Assembly (NCBI GenBank): GCA_903863885.1 | Contig: CAIPEB010000448.1 | Coordinates: 1-36,839 of the forward strand | Length of the DNA: 36,839 bases | Reading direction: 5' to 3' | DNA from: an uncultured Planctomycetaceae bacterium | GTDB taxonomy: Bacteria > Planctomycetota > Planctomycetia > Pirellulales > Pirellulaceae | In this document: in pieces, positions 30,101 through 36,839 of the stretch | Layout: every line of letters begins with the position of its first letter | Numbering within the stretch: position 1 is the first letter of the stretch | Position numbers and translations under genes: made by a program | Notes under the pieces: model-generated | Seen by the model: only the letters and a program-made list of their open reading frames with translations | The model's database searches: none | Told to the model about the DNA's origin: nothing

Positions 30101-32480
30101 GCGACTGGTCGTGCCGTACGTTGGCGACCGCCCTGCCCCGTCGCCGGTCTTGTATCTGCTGTCGGCGGGGACGGGCCGTCTGGAGGCGAAGTCGCCGGGG
30201 CTTTCGCAGCCCTTTCTGGCGGATTTGGATGGGGACCGCCAACCGGAACTGGGGGCTTTTTCAGCGCCTTCTTGGACGATGCGTCCCATGTCGCGGACGC
30301 TGCACGTGTTCCACGGCGCCGATGCTGTGCGCTGGCAGCGACTGGGATCCTGGTTGCCCACCGGAGATCTGGACGGTGACGGACTGTGCGATCTGGTTCG
30401 GCCCGTCGAGGCGACAAACCACGGGATGACGGCGATCGCCGGCAGCGACGGACGCATCCTGTGGCAGGCCGACACGGCCGTGCCCGGCGGCAGTTACTCC
30501 GCGGATGCGAGTCTGCTTCAATCGGCCCGCGCGGATCTGAACGGCGACGGCGGGCCGGACCTGCTCGTGGCCGGAAGCGGCGGGCAGTCGCGATCCGTGA
30601 GAGCTGTCAGCGGATTGATGTTCCCGTTACAGGCCGTGTGCGGGCGAACCGGAAGCGTTCTCTGGCGGGCGGAAGATTGGGCGATGGACGGCCGTCGGCC
30701 CGGTCCGTTCGGTTTTCTCTCGACCATCTGGCTGAACCCGCTGCAGTTGTCCGCGTCCGAAGGCGGGCAGACCGACATCTTCTCGATCATGCGCCTGGAC
30801 GACTCGGATTTCGCGGCAGGCAGTCCCGGCGGGATCCATCCCCAGGAATACTGGTTGATTCGGCTCGCCGGCGGCAGCGGCCGAGTGGTCTGGCGTCAGC
30901 GGCTATCCGTGTGCGGCGGCGCCCAGTTTGCCCCGACCACCGGCAGACCCGTGCCCGCCAAGCTGTTCGCCGCAGATGCAACAGATTGGCTTGCCTTCAC
31001 CCCCGCGGACGACAAGAACCAAAAATTGGTTTGGGAGTTGTCCGCCGTCCGCGGCCGCGACGGTCGCCGGCAGTGGAGCCAAACGATTCAGCTTCCCTCC
31101 GTCATCGGCCAGCAAGGGCCCGAGCCGGTGGTGGGAGACCTGAATGGCGACGGACGGCCCGAGGTGATAGTCGTGGGGGGAGCGTCGGACCCGACACCGC
31201 AGTCCGGCACGGCCTTCGAGTTGCGGGCGCTGGACGGTCGCGACGGGCATTTGCTGTGGTCGTGGCCGTGGCGCGACGAACACTTCGCGTCGTACGGCGG
31301 CCGCAGTTGGCCGGCGCCGGCGGTTGTCGATGTTGCGTCCGACGGCAAACGCTGTGTAGCGATCTGCGTGCCGGGTGCGAAGGGCTGGGAGGTCGTTCTG
31401 CTCGACGACCGGGGCCAGGTGAAACACCGGTGGGAAGCGAAGCCGGTGGTTCCCGATTTTTCCGTCTCGTTGTGGACGGGCGACTTGGACGGCGACGGAC
31501 GGGATGAGTTTCTCGTGCACTCCGGCTATGCCACCGGCCTGAACGTGCATGTCATGCGGGCGCCGGACGGCCGGGTGGTTTGGTCGACGTCCGACATGTT
31601 CCTCGGTTCGTTCCGGGGCGTGCGAGGTATCGCCAAAGGACGGGCGGCGACGGTGCTGGTGCAGGTCGAGCACGACCTGCTCGGGCTCGATGGTGCGACG
31701 GGCGCGGTTCGTTGGCGAGGCCGAGGCGGAGCTGCCGGACTGCCCGAAGTCCTGACGGATGCGGCCGACTCCGCGGCGGCCCCGCTGCTGGCGCTGCTTC
31801 CGACGAGAACCGAAGGGTTCACTGCGGCCACGGGCTGCCGCCCTGCGGTCCTCGCAACGGATCGCCCGAACGATGATGGCAGGCCGACGGGCCGAGCGAC
31901 ACTGGCCGTGACGGCAACAGATGATCCGCGATTGCTGGTGCCGCTTCCGTGGAGCGGCCCGCAGTCGCTGATACTGCTGATCTTCGCCGGGACGAGTCTG
32001 GTGTTCCTGGTGGTTCCGTACTTTGTCGTGCGGGGACTGATTCGCCGTCGGTCGTGGAGTCTGCGGCAGTTGCTGGCCGCGATATGCGTGTGCGGTCTGA
32101 TGGCCTGGCTGGCCCGGCACGTCCTGAGCGGCGGGGGATTTGCGCCCGGCGAACTGTCCCAGGTGCTGCTTGTTCGACTTCCGATAGCCGTAGTGTCGGG
32201 CCTGCCGCTGGTCGTCTTCGCAGCGGTGATGCTACGCTGTGTTTTCGAGCGTCGCTGGCGCGGGCTGGCACTGTGGCTGCTGTCGTCGGTTGCGACGGCG
32301 GCCGTTGTGGCCGGCTGCTGGCTAAGATGGAACCAGGCTTCGCTCGGGCCGGGTGAACACTATATCTGGGACGGCTGGTGGACCATCGGCCTGGCGGGCG
32401 TCTACGGCACGGGGCTGCTGGCGATCGTCGGATTTCTGCTTCGCCGGATTGTTCGCTGGAAGACGGCGGCTGCCGCATGA
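27114..32480 (+). CDS. Giant Ser/Thr protein kinase with FG-GAP/PQQ-like repeats and C-terminal membrane domain
   Basis: The 1,788-residue protein has a cytoplasmic Hanks kinase domain (91-360: GRGGMGVVYEA, Lys120 in VAVKVL, Asp215 in HRDVKPSN, DFG 233-235, GTPRYMSPEQ) and a membrane helix (381-403). A region of about 1,200 residues (410-1600) follows, with ten DxDGD/DxNGD calcium-loop repeats of FG-GAP/VCBS type (e.g. DLDGDQVPDFV, DVDGDGIPEAL, DLNGDGRPEVI) mixed with PQQ-propeller-like SGKDGRLLW / DGRDGHLLW blades. Five hydrophobic helices follow at the end (about 1620-1785). The repeats are probably one or two extracytoplasmic beta-propellers sensing ligand, surface or calcium. ATG 27114 has GAAGG 8 bases upstream; TTG 27081 is less likely. 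The stop overlaps the sigma gene start (ATGA). Confidence 0.92.
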   Translation: MTHHFPDDDHDNVPPPAGSTYDHPQASDAQLVEILDQYLAELKTGTAPGRDELIQRHPQLAARLEACLAGLEFIHRAERAGPEAPQRLGDFRLLREIGRGGMGVVYEAEQISLGRRVAVKVLRFGAVSDPEALDRFRREAETVARLHHTNIVPIFFVGSEAGVNYFVMQFIEGRSLADVLAARAESLDVRTAVEWGLQAAEALAHAHQRDVIHRDVKPSNLLLDSDGHLWLTDFGLAKRLDDVTLSMTGALLGTPRYMSPEQASAARHRTDHRTDLYSLGATLYELLTGRPVFAADTPHEVINQILHQEPTPPQRLRPDLPRDLETILLKCLAKDPEQRYPNARTLADDLREVLEGRPIRARRASVLERGVKWVQRQRRSLTLAAVSASAGILLLLGVLGTGWMYRQTRLGFVEFRTSGATLDAEILDKADRPVRRLKIPHEDPIALPCGEYQLRLSSPRCLSARYQFAVERGMGWLGVFSSWLSAQDREQVLDRYRARVVYQVGLRGGELLEPLNVDTGAVGVLDLGAHADVIVSGISAVRRINGLTGKTVWEFPRAFGGPGTSKERFRGEHWRQLLQDNEILLGRQAAALVRSAPDVNQDGTADIVWASRTSCSLLAMSGKDGRLLWWHQAQPPGAVPATASNARPRQTWIPVGDGWIDGEPLTTDLDGDQVPDFVAAMTAVSPGTPDAGGRPPGADYWIEAMSGRNGETLWQFALDPSWLSRGKADTGTVHGDFTTARQNHGFAVLRHYAPQLARVDGQEAIVVTAGVRLALLRPRTGELLAGPFDAGRRATAAPVLTDVDGDGIPEALWWGLQGAQRAAVAAISLKNGQSLWQVPLDLDQTTLQGESQGRWLSVCDLDGDNADEILVSSAFDRGANRSQPWGELSCLNGSNGFARWSRRLRTAEGCPWLDRFVAGPDIDGDGLRDVFVVSFSSDRRTDRTSLENMVLCVDSLSGKDGRTLWSWNQPLSVSRLLPNCQLGQPVFWTRGSDGWPRLVVPYVGDRPAPSPVLYLLSAGTGRLEAKSPGLSQPFLADLDGDRQPELGAFSAPSWTMRPMSRTLHVFHGADAVRWQRLGSWLPTGDLDGDGLCDLVRPVEATNHGMTAIAGSDGRILWQADTAVPGGSYSADASLLQSARADLNGDGGPDLLVAGSGGQSRSVRAVSGLMFPLQAVCGRTGSVLWRAEDWAMDGRRPGPFGFLSTIWLNPLQLSASEGGQTDIFSIMRLDDSDFAAGSPGGIHPQEYWLIRLAGGSGRVVWRQRLSVCGGAQFAPTTGRPVPAKLFAADATDWLAFTPADDKNQKLVWELSAVRGRDGRRQWSQTIQLPSVIGQQGPEPVVGDLNGDGRPEVIVVGGASDPTPQSGTAFELRALDGRDGHLLWSWPWRDEHFASYGGRSWPAPAVVDVASDGKRCVAICVPGAKGWEVVLLDDRGQVKHRWEAKPVVPDFSVSLWTGDLDGDGRDEFLVHSGYATGLNVHVMRAPDGRVVWSTSDMFLGSFRGVRGIAKGRAATVLVQVEHDLLGLDGATGAVRWRGRGGAAGLPEVLTDAADSAAAPLLALLPTRTEGFTAATGCRPAVLATDRPNDDGRPTGRATLAVTATDDPRLLVPLPWSGPQSLILLIFAGTSLVFLVVPYFVVRGLIRRRSWSLRQLLAAICVCGLMAWLARHVLSGGGFAPGELSQVLLVRLPIAVVSGLPLVVFAAVMLRCVFERRWRGLALWLLSSVATAAVVAGCWLRWNQASLGPGEHYIWDGWWTIGLAGVYGTGLLAIVGFLLRRIVRWKTAAAA

Positions 32481-33091
32481 ACACTCCCCCCGCAAACCCG
32501 ATCTTCCCACCGGCGGGCGTCGCCGATGAGCGCGCGGCGTGGCTGGTTCGCCACGAAGGCTATTTGAAGATGCTGGCCCAGTTGGAGATCGACTCCCGCT
32601 TCCAGGGCAAGTTCTCTGCATCGGACGCCGTGCAGCAGACGCTGCTGGAGGCGTGGCGCGGTTGGCAGAGTTTTCGCGGCAGTACCGAGCCGGAACGAGT
32701 CGCCTGGGTGCGGGGAATTCTCGCTCATCAACTGGCGCACTTGGCCAGGCACTTTGCGGGCGCCCAGAAGCGTAATGTGGCCCGTGAAGTCTCCATCGAC
32801 CAATCTCTGGCCCGGTCCTCGCAACGGCTGGACCAGCTGTTGGCTGCCGATCAGGAGTCGCCCAGCGCTGCGGTGGTCGCGAACGAACAGCGAATGCGGC
32901 TGGCCGAAGTGCTCGGCCGATTGCCGGACGATTACCGCCGGGTTCTCGTCCTGCGGAACCTGGAGGACTTGCCGTACGACGAGATCGCCCGGCGAATGGA
33001 CCGAGGCGTCGGCGCCGTGCGCATGTTGTGGGTACGGGCGCTGGCCCGTTTGCGCGATGCGATTGATGACGAATCCCGGCGGTCGCCATGA
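32477..33091 (+). CDS. ECF sigma factor, Planctomycetaceae-specific-like
   Basis: The 204-residue sigma factor has region 2 (about 35-110: YLKMLAQLEIDSRFQGKF, SDAVQQTLLEAWRGWQSFRG, ERVAWVRGILAHQLAHL) and region 4 (about 140-195: RLPDDYRRVLVLRNLEDLPYDEIARRM, GAVRMLWVRALARLRDAI). The pattern fits the planctomycete-specific ECF subfamily (TIGR02984-like). ATG 32477 overlaps the kinase stop as ATGA, so the pair is translationally coupled. No anti-sigma gene is present, and regulation by the upstream kinase is the natural guess. It shares little with the other ECF factor in the window, so the two modules were probably assembled independently. Confidence 0.93.
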   Translation: MNTPPANPIFPPAGVADERAAWLVRHEGYLKMLAQLEIDSRFQGKFSASDAVQQTLLEAWRGWQSFRGSTEPERVAWVRGILAHQLAHLARHFAGAQKRNVAREVSIDQSLARSSQRLDQLLAADQESPSAAVVANEQRMRLAEVLGRLPDDYRRVLVLRNLEDLPYDEIARRMDRGVGAVRMLWVRALARLRDAIDDESRRSP

Positions 33092-33164
33092 AGCTCAAGT
33101 GAGCAAGCCGGACGCATCCGGAAAGGATCGTTTCACCCGCGGTTGGTGCTGCTCGGGGATGTGT

Positions 33165-35030
33165 TCATGGCCTGAGATGTCCCTGCAGCAGATCGCGGAA
33201 CTCCGAGGTCAGCCCGGCGCGGGCTGCAACGTCTCTTGCCTCGGACGGCAATCCCGAAGGATGCTCCAAATCCGGCTCGAACCAGTTATCGTGCTCTTTG
33301 CAGGTGGCCTTGCGGTTCTGAGAGAGATTGTTGTAGTTCATGGGCTTGTTGACCCGGTAAACCACGTTGCCTGTGACTTCGATGAACCCGCTGCCCTCGT
33401 CAAGGTAGATTCCGGCAACCGGCCCCCTATCTGCCTTGGCTGCTCCCGTGCAGTCGTGAATGTGGTTTCCGCGGATCACGCTGCCGGGCATGTTGCCCAG
33501 CGTGTAGATTCCTGCGCCGTCGAGCAACTTCTGCATGACGCCGTGAATGTGGTTGGATTCAATGCGGTTGTTGCTCGCCGGCGTGGGATCCTCGTATCGA
33601 AAGGGCTGGTAGTACGCCGGATTGCCACCCCCCGCGTCTTCTTCACCCCAGCCGTAGCCGACGGAGATCCCGCTGTACGGCAGCCTCGTGATCTCGTTGT
33701 GTGCGATCACCGTGCCTTCCGTATATCCAGCGAAAATGCCGACGCTTCCCCAGTAGTCGCGACCACAATCGCGGACGCAGCAATTCACGACCGCGTTGTT
33801 CTTGACAATCTTCCGCGGGTCGTCGGGATGGTGGTCGTCCTTGAGCACGTCACCGATCTGAATCGCCGTCCCCGAGATGTCAAAGAAGCGGCACCCCAAA
33901 ATGACGTTGTCCCGGGCGCCGCATTCCAGGTCGATGCCCGCGCCGCCCAGTCGGGTAAACTCGCATCGCTCGAACCGGATCGACTGCGCCGCGCGGCAGA
34001 CGATGCTGGCCGGGCTTTTCACATGTTGGTTATGCACGGCCGTCAAGCCGCCCTCGCGCTTCACGAGGTTCGCTTCGTCCAGCACGAAGTTCGCCTGCAC
34101 GTCGACGAAGCCGACCTGACTCGGCCGCAGCCAGCTCCCGTGTTCAAAGGTGATGCCCTCAAACCGGATATTGCGCACCGGTCGATCGGGCGTGCCCCGC
34201 AGCTCCACGAGTCGCTCGAGCGCCGGGGCAACCACCGGAACTTCGGTCATGCCTTCACCCGGCTTCGGCAGGTAATAGACCGTCCTCGCCGCCCGGTCGA
34301 GATACCATTCGCCGGGCTCGTCCAACAACTCCAGCGAGTTTTCTACGTAGATCTCGTCGACATGGCTCGCAATGTTCACCCCTTCTTTGGTCTTGGCAAA
34401 ATTGAATTGCGGCTGGCGCATCGAAATGACCGCGTTGTCGCCCTCGCGCCGAATGTCCTGCACTTTGCACCGCGTGTGCGCCCACGCGCAGACGTAGCAG
34501 AACTCCAGGTCGCCGGGATGCCTCCAATCGGCCATGCTGGACACCGTGGTCGTATAACCATCCTCGCCGGCCAGCGTGAGTCCGGCCGGTGCATCGCCCC
34601 GGGCACGCGTTGCCCGGATTCCATTGACGTATAGCTGCCGGAAATCTTCGAGGGGAACGGCAGCTTTCCACCGTCCCTTCTCGTCCCGCTGCCAGCCGGC
34701 GATCGGCCGGCCGCCGCTGATGATCGGCGTTTCACCGGCCTGGGCGCGATAAATCACGTTGTGTCCGCCGGCCCCGGAGTCCTCGGGCTCAAAGAAAAGA
34801 GTGCGGTCCAGACGGAAAGTGCCGCCGTGCAGGATCACGACAATGTCCTCTTTCATATCGCGGTTGATTCTTCGGACTGCGTCCCGAGCCCGCTCCAGTG
34901 TCGCGAACGGTTCTTCTTTCGTGCCCGGGTTTGCGTCATTCCCGTTCGGCGCGACCTGGAATTCGACCGCAGTCAGCGATTGGGGCATGAGCAATCCGAG
35001 CAGAAGTACCGTGATGATGCGCGTGCTCAT
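33165..35030 (-). CDS. Secreted right-handed parallel beta-helix protein, possible glycoside hydrolase
   Basis: The 621-residue protein has a signal peptide (MSTRIITVLLLGLLMPQSLTA, 1-21). It then opens with FQVAPNGNDANPGTKEEPFATLERARDAVR, the usual start of polysaccharide-acting beta-helix proteins. The middle and C-terminal parts carry right-handed helix coils: SIRFERCEFTRLGGAGIDLE, NVILGCRFFDISGTAIQIG, VIAHNEITRLPYSGISVGYGWG, IESNHIHGVMQKLLDGAGIYT, VIRGNHIHDCTG. The arrangement recalls GH141-like proteins, but assignment is tentative. It is located downstream of the Gfo/Idh/MocA gene on the same strand and converges on the sigma gene. ATG 35030 has AAAGGA 6 bases upstream; ATG 35051 or 35066 would lengthen the signal peptide N-region. 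Confidence 0.85.
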   Translation of the reverse strand: MSTRIITVLLLGLLMPQSLTAVEFQVAPNGNDANPGTKEEPFATLERARDAVRRINRDMKEDIVVILHGGTFRLDRTLFFEPEDSGAGGHNVIYRAQAGETPIISGGRPIAGWQRDEKGRWKAAVPLEDFRQLYVNGIRATRARGDAPAGLTLAGEDGYTTTVSSMADWRHPGDLEFCYVCAWAHTRCKVQDIRREGDNAVISMRQPQFNFAKTKEGVNIASHVDEIYVENSLELLDEPGEWYLDRAARTVYYLPKPGEGMTEVPVVAPALERLVELRGTPDRPVRNIRFEGITFEHGSWLRPSQVGFVDVQANFVLDEANLVKREGGLTAVHNQHVKSPASIVCRAAQSIRFERCEFTRLGGAGIDLECGARDNVILGCRFFDISGTAIQIGDVLKDDHHPDDPRKIVKNNAVVNCCVRDCGRDYWGSVGIFAGYTEGTVIAHNEITRLPYSGISVGYGWGEEDAGGGNPAYYQPFRYEDPTPASNNRIESNHIHGVMQKLLDGAGIYTLGNMPGSVIRGNHIHDCTGAAKADRGPVAGIYLDEGSGFIEVTGNVVYRVNKPMNYNNLSQNRKATCKEHDNWFEPDLEHPSGLPSEARDVAARAGLTSEFRDLLQGHLRP

Positions 35031-35327
35031 GGTCGTTCCTTTCTTCTTCATTAGCGCCCGCTTCAAGTTGAATCATGTCGCCGAACTGCCGATCCGTCCG
35101 GGGCGATTTCCAACAGAGTGTCACCCGCTTGTTGATGCTGCAGCCGGTGGATCACGTCGGCATCTCCTCTCGGAACCGCCGCAACGCGCTCGTGCACGGT
35201 TGGACGCACTTGGAACATCGCTGCCGTGTTCCATGCTTCCCCCGCCGTCGCGGCGCCACTTCGCTTCGGGCGGTTGCCGCGGCGATTTCCTGTCCCGGGC
35301 CGCCGGAAGCACGGCAACGCTTCCGAG
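35031..35327. other. Intergenic region between oxidoreductase and beta-helix genes
   Basis: These 297 bases separate two minus-strand genes. A stem-loop lies directly after the oxidoreductase stop (35304-35325). Nothing else recognisable was found, and the length suggests the beta-helix gene may have its own promoter. Confidence 0.5.
35304..35325 (-). terminator. Stem-loop after the oxidoreductase stop codon
   Basis: CGGAAGC-ACGGCAAC-GCTTCCG forms a perfect 7-bp stem with an 8-base loop, 2 bases after the stop at 35328-35330. No T tract follows on the minus strand, so it may act in 3'-end formation or mRNA stability instead of classical intrinsic termination. Confidence 0.35.
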
Positions 35328-36695
35328 TCAAATCGCCCACGGTGCACGGCCTGGCGGGAGGGATAGTCGACGATTCGCTTCTTCGTCGGCGAAGCGTTCC
35401 TGGACAGGGTCCCAGCTGAGCTTGCGTCCTAATTGGATGGCGATGTGGCCCAGGTGTCCCAGCGACGCCGTTCGATGTCCCACTTCAGCGTCGGCCAGCG
35501 TCGCTCCGCGGGTCTTCACCGCGCTGAGGAAGTCTCGCTTCTCGTGCAGCAGCGGGAAATGCAGCTCATTCGCACCAATCGCCTGGTCCAGCAGGGAGGC
35601 GGGCTCGGCCTGCAGTTCCGGGGCGTTCGAGTTGAAGTAGTTGGCCTGAATCCAGCCCTGTTCCCCTTCAAAACGCGTGTAGATCGTGTCGTCTGTCTTG
35701 CAGATCAGCTTCACTCCGTTGGCGTAGGTGCAAGTGAACTCGAACTCGTAACACACGTCCCAAAGGCTGCCTGGCGGCGGGAACTTGCCGTGCCCCTCCA
35801 CTGCGACCGGTCCGCTCCGGTCCGTATCGTTGCCCCATTGGGCAATATCGTTCAGGTGTGTGGTCCAGTTGAGGATCATGCCGTCGCAGTAGTCGCGGAT
35901 GTTCATCCAGCCCGGCCGTTCGTAGTCCTTGATCCGATGCACGCGCTCTTCGGTGTACGGTTTCACCTGCGCCGGTCCCTGCCAGAGGTCGTAGTTCAAT
36001 TCCTCGGGCACGGGCATGTCGATGTGCGCCGGCGACGATTGCGTGCGGCCGACGCCGAACGGGACGCCGGTGCGGATCGTGTGCAACTTGCCGATCCGGC
36101 CGTTGCGCACCAACTCCACGGCCCGATGCGATTGCGGCTTGGAACGCCATTCGCTGTCGGTGCGGAAGACACGCTGGTGTTTGGCGACCACGTCACTTAA
36201 CAGTCGTCCTTCAGCGATGCTTCGCGTCAACGGTTTTTCGCAGCAGACGTCCTTGCCGGACTTGACGGCCAGCACGGACATGGGCACGTGCCAGTGGTCC
36301 GGCGTGCTGATCATCACAGCGTCGATATCCTTCCGGTCCAGCACCTCGCGGAAATCGACGTAACGCCGGCAGTCCGGGACCTTCGGACAGCGGTTCTTCG
36401 TTTCGCCGTAGTAGGACGCCGTACGTTCCTCGGTCACGGCCAGCCGCCAGCGATCGACGTCGCACAAGGCCACCACTTCACAGTCGGCTTGGCTCATGAA
36501 GAACGGCAAGTTGTAGGCCAGTGCCTGCCGGCCTATCCCGATCATGCCGATCGTAATCCGGTTGCTGGGGGAAACACTGTCCGCGAGGCCCAGCGCCGAC
36601 GCGGGGATGATATGGGGAATGGCCATTGCGCTCATGGAAACGCCTGCGGCTCGGGCCAGGAATCGACGGCGCGTCAGCGTGCTCTTGCGTGTCAT
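35328..36695 (-). CDS. Tat-exported Gfo/Idh/MocA-family oxidoreductase
   Basis: The 455-residue protein starts with a twin-arginine signal (LTRRRFLARAAGVSMSAMA, residues 7-25). The NAD(P)-binding Rossmann fold follows (about 46-165: ITIGMIGIGRQA, VVALCDVDRW, DAVMISTPDHWHVPMSVLA). The family motif CCEKPLTRSIAEG is followed by the C-terminal alpha/beta domain (DYCDGMILNWTTHLNDIAQWG). It oxidises or reduces a sugar or sugar derivative, probably in the periplasm. Many planctomycetes carry large sets of such enzymes. It lies upstream of the beta-helix gene on the same strand, and the two may serve the same glycan pathway (inference). ATG 36695 has GGAG 6 bases upstream. Confidence 0.95.
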   Translation of the reverse strand: MTRKSTLTRRRFLARAAGVSMSAMAIPHIIPASALGLADSVSPSNRITIGMIGIGRQALAYNLPFFMSQADCEVVALCDVDRWRLAVTEERTASYYGETKNRCPKVPDCRRYVDFREVLDRKDIDAVMISTPDHWHVPMSVLAVKSGKDVCCEKPLTRSIAEGRLLSDVVAKHQRVFRTDSEWRSKPQSHRAVELVRNGRIGKLHTIRTGVPFGVGRTQSSPAHIDMPVPEELNYDLWQGPAQVKPYTEERVHRIKDYERPGWMNIRDYCDGMILNWTTHLNDIAQWGNDTDRSGPVAVEGHGKFPPPGSLWDVCYEFEFTCTYANGVKLICKTDDTIYTRFEGEQGWIQANYFNSNAPELQAEPASLLDQAIGANELHFPLLHEKRDFLSAVKTRGATLADAEVGHRTASLGHLGHIAIQLGRKLSWDPVQERFADEEANRRLSLPPGRAPWAI

Positions 36696-36714
36696 GTCTA
36701 ACTCCTGACTAAGC

Positions 36715-36731
36715 CACCGCCTCTGGCGGTG
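36715..36731. promoter_or_regulatory. Perfect 7-bp hairpin upstream of the oxidoreductase ribosome site
   Basis: CACCGCC-TCT-GGCGGTG forms a 7-bp stem with a 3-base loop about 8 bases before the AGGAG site of the Tat-exported oxidoreductase. Placed in the 5' leader it could affect translation, or it could be a symmetrical operator. Confidence 0.3.
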
Positions 36732-36773
36732 AGAATTTACCAGGCTCTGCCGTGTGCGGCGTGGATATGAAAA

Positions 36774-36813
36774 GATCCTCCCTGGGGAAGGCCCCGTGGG
36801 GCCCGGGAGGACC
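36774..36813 (-). terminator. Possible intrinsic terminator of a gene beyond the window
   Basis: On the minus strand an outer TCCTCCC/GGGAGGA stem (36805-36811 with 36776-36782) encloses a GCCCCACGGGGC hairpin and is followed by TCTTTTC. This fits a rho-independent terminator for a minus-strand gene lying to the right of the window. Confidence 0.35.
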
Positions 36814-36839
36814 GAAGATGAAAGACTGGCGTAGTCAAA

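Noticed and set aside
27204-30242. 1,012-codon open frame on the minus strand
   Set aside because: It is antisense to the giant Ser/Thr kinase; its composition is typical of a GC-rich shadow frame.
32754-34634. 626-codon open frame on the plus strand
   Set aside because: It overlaps the sigma gene out of frame and then runs antisense to the beta-helix gene; no motifs.

Overview
The window looks like a planctomycete chromosome, of the Pirellula/Planctomycetales type. The reasons are the mix of families: two Hanks-type Ser/Thr kinases each paired with an ECF sigma factor (one resembling the Planctomycetaceae-specific sigma subfamily), a kinase fused to a formylglycine-generating-enzyme-like (SUMF1) domain, a kinase fused to FG-GAP-type calcium-loop repeats, a Tat-exported Gfo/Idh/MocA oxidoreductase and a secreted beta-helix protein. 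GC content is high, so long antisense open frames are common and were discarded. No tRNA, rRNA, CRISPR array, transposase or phage gene was seen.

Bases 1-20,000 are a signal-transduction island. On the + strand are a PAS-only protein (240-1574), a membrane kinase with a solute-binding sensor (1673-4831) and a REC-PAS-kinase-REC-HPt hybrid kinase (4999-8301). A small zinc-ribbon membrane protein (8448-8825, -) follows. Then come two closely related multi-PAS hybrid kinases on the - strand (9012-12386 and 15706-19906), with a NarL-type kinase/response-regulator pair (12765-15526, +) between them. The second hybrid kinase is split by a one-base insertion in a run of four C at 18489-18492. Restoring the frame gives a 1,399-residue protein with 6 PAS domains and two receiver domains.

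Bases 20,600-26,700 (- strand) are an apparent operon in the order ECF sigma factor, Ser/Thr kinase with SUMF1-like domain, MASE1-PAS-PP2C (SpoIIE-type) phosphatase. It could form a closed circuit in which kinase and phosphatase act on the sigma factor or a shared partner. Bases 27,114-33,091 (+ strand) hold a second, divergent module: a 1,788-residue kinase with a giant repeat-rich FG-GAP/PQQ-like extracytoplasmic region and five C-terminal membrane segments, overlapping an ECF sigma gene by ATGA.

Bases 33,165-36,695 (- strand) hold a Gfo/Idh/MocA oxidoreductase followed by a secreted parallel beta-helix protein, which suggests extracytoplasmic carbohydrate metabolism.

A dispersed palindromic element of about 100-130 bp occurs three times (1-78 at the window edge, 20162-20288, 26752-26850), each copy lying at a boundary between the modules. 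Degenerate AT-richer filler of the GAAATCCGAAA type lies at about 1575-1712 and a looser example at 4832-4998. It overlaps the likely signal peptide of the solute-binding kinase.
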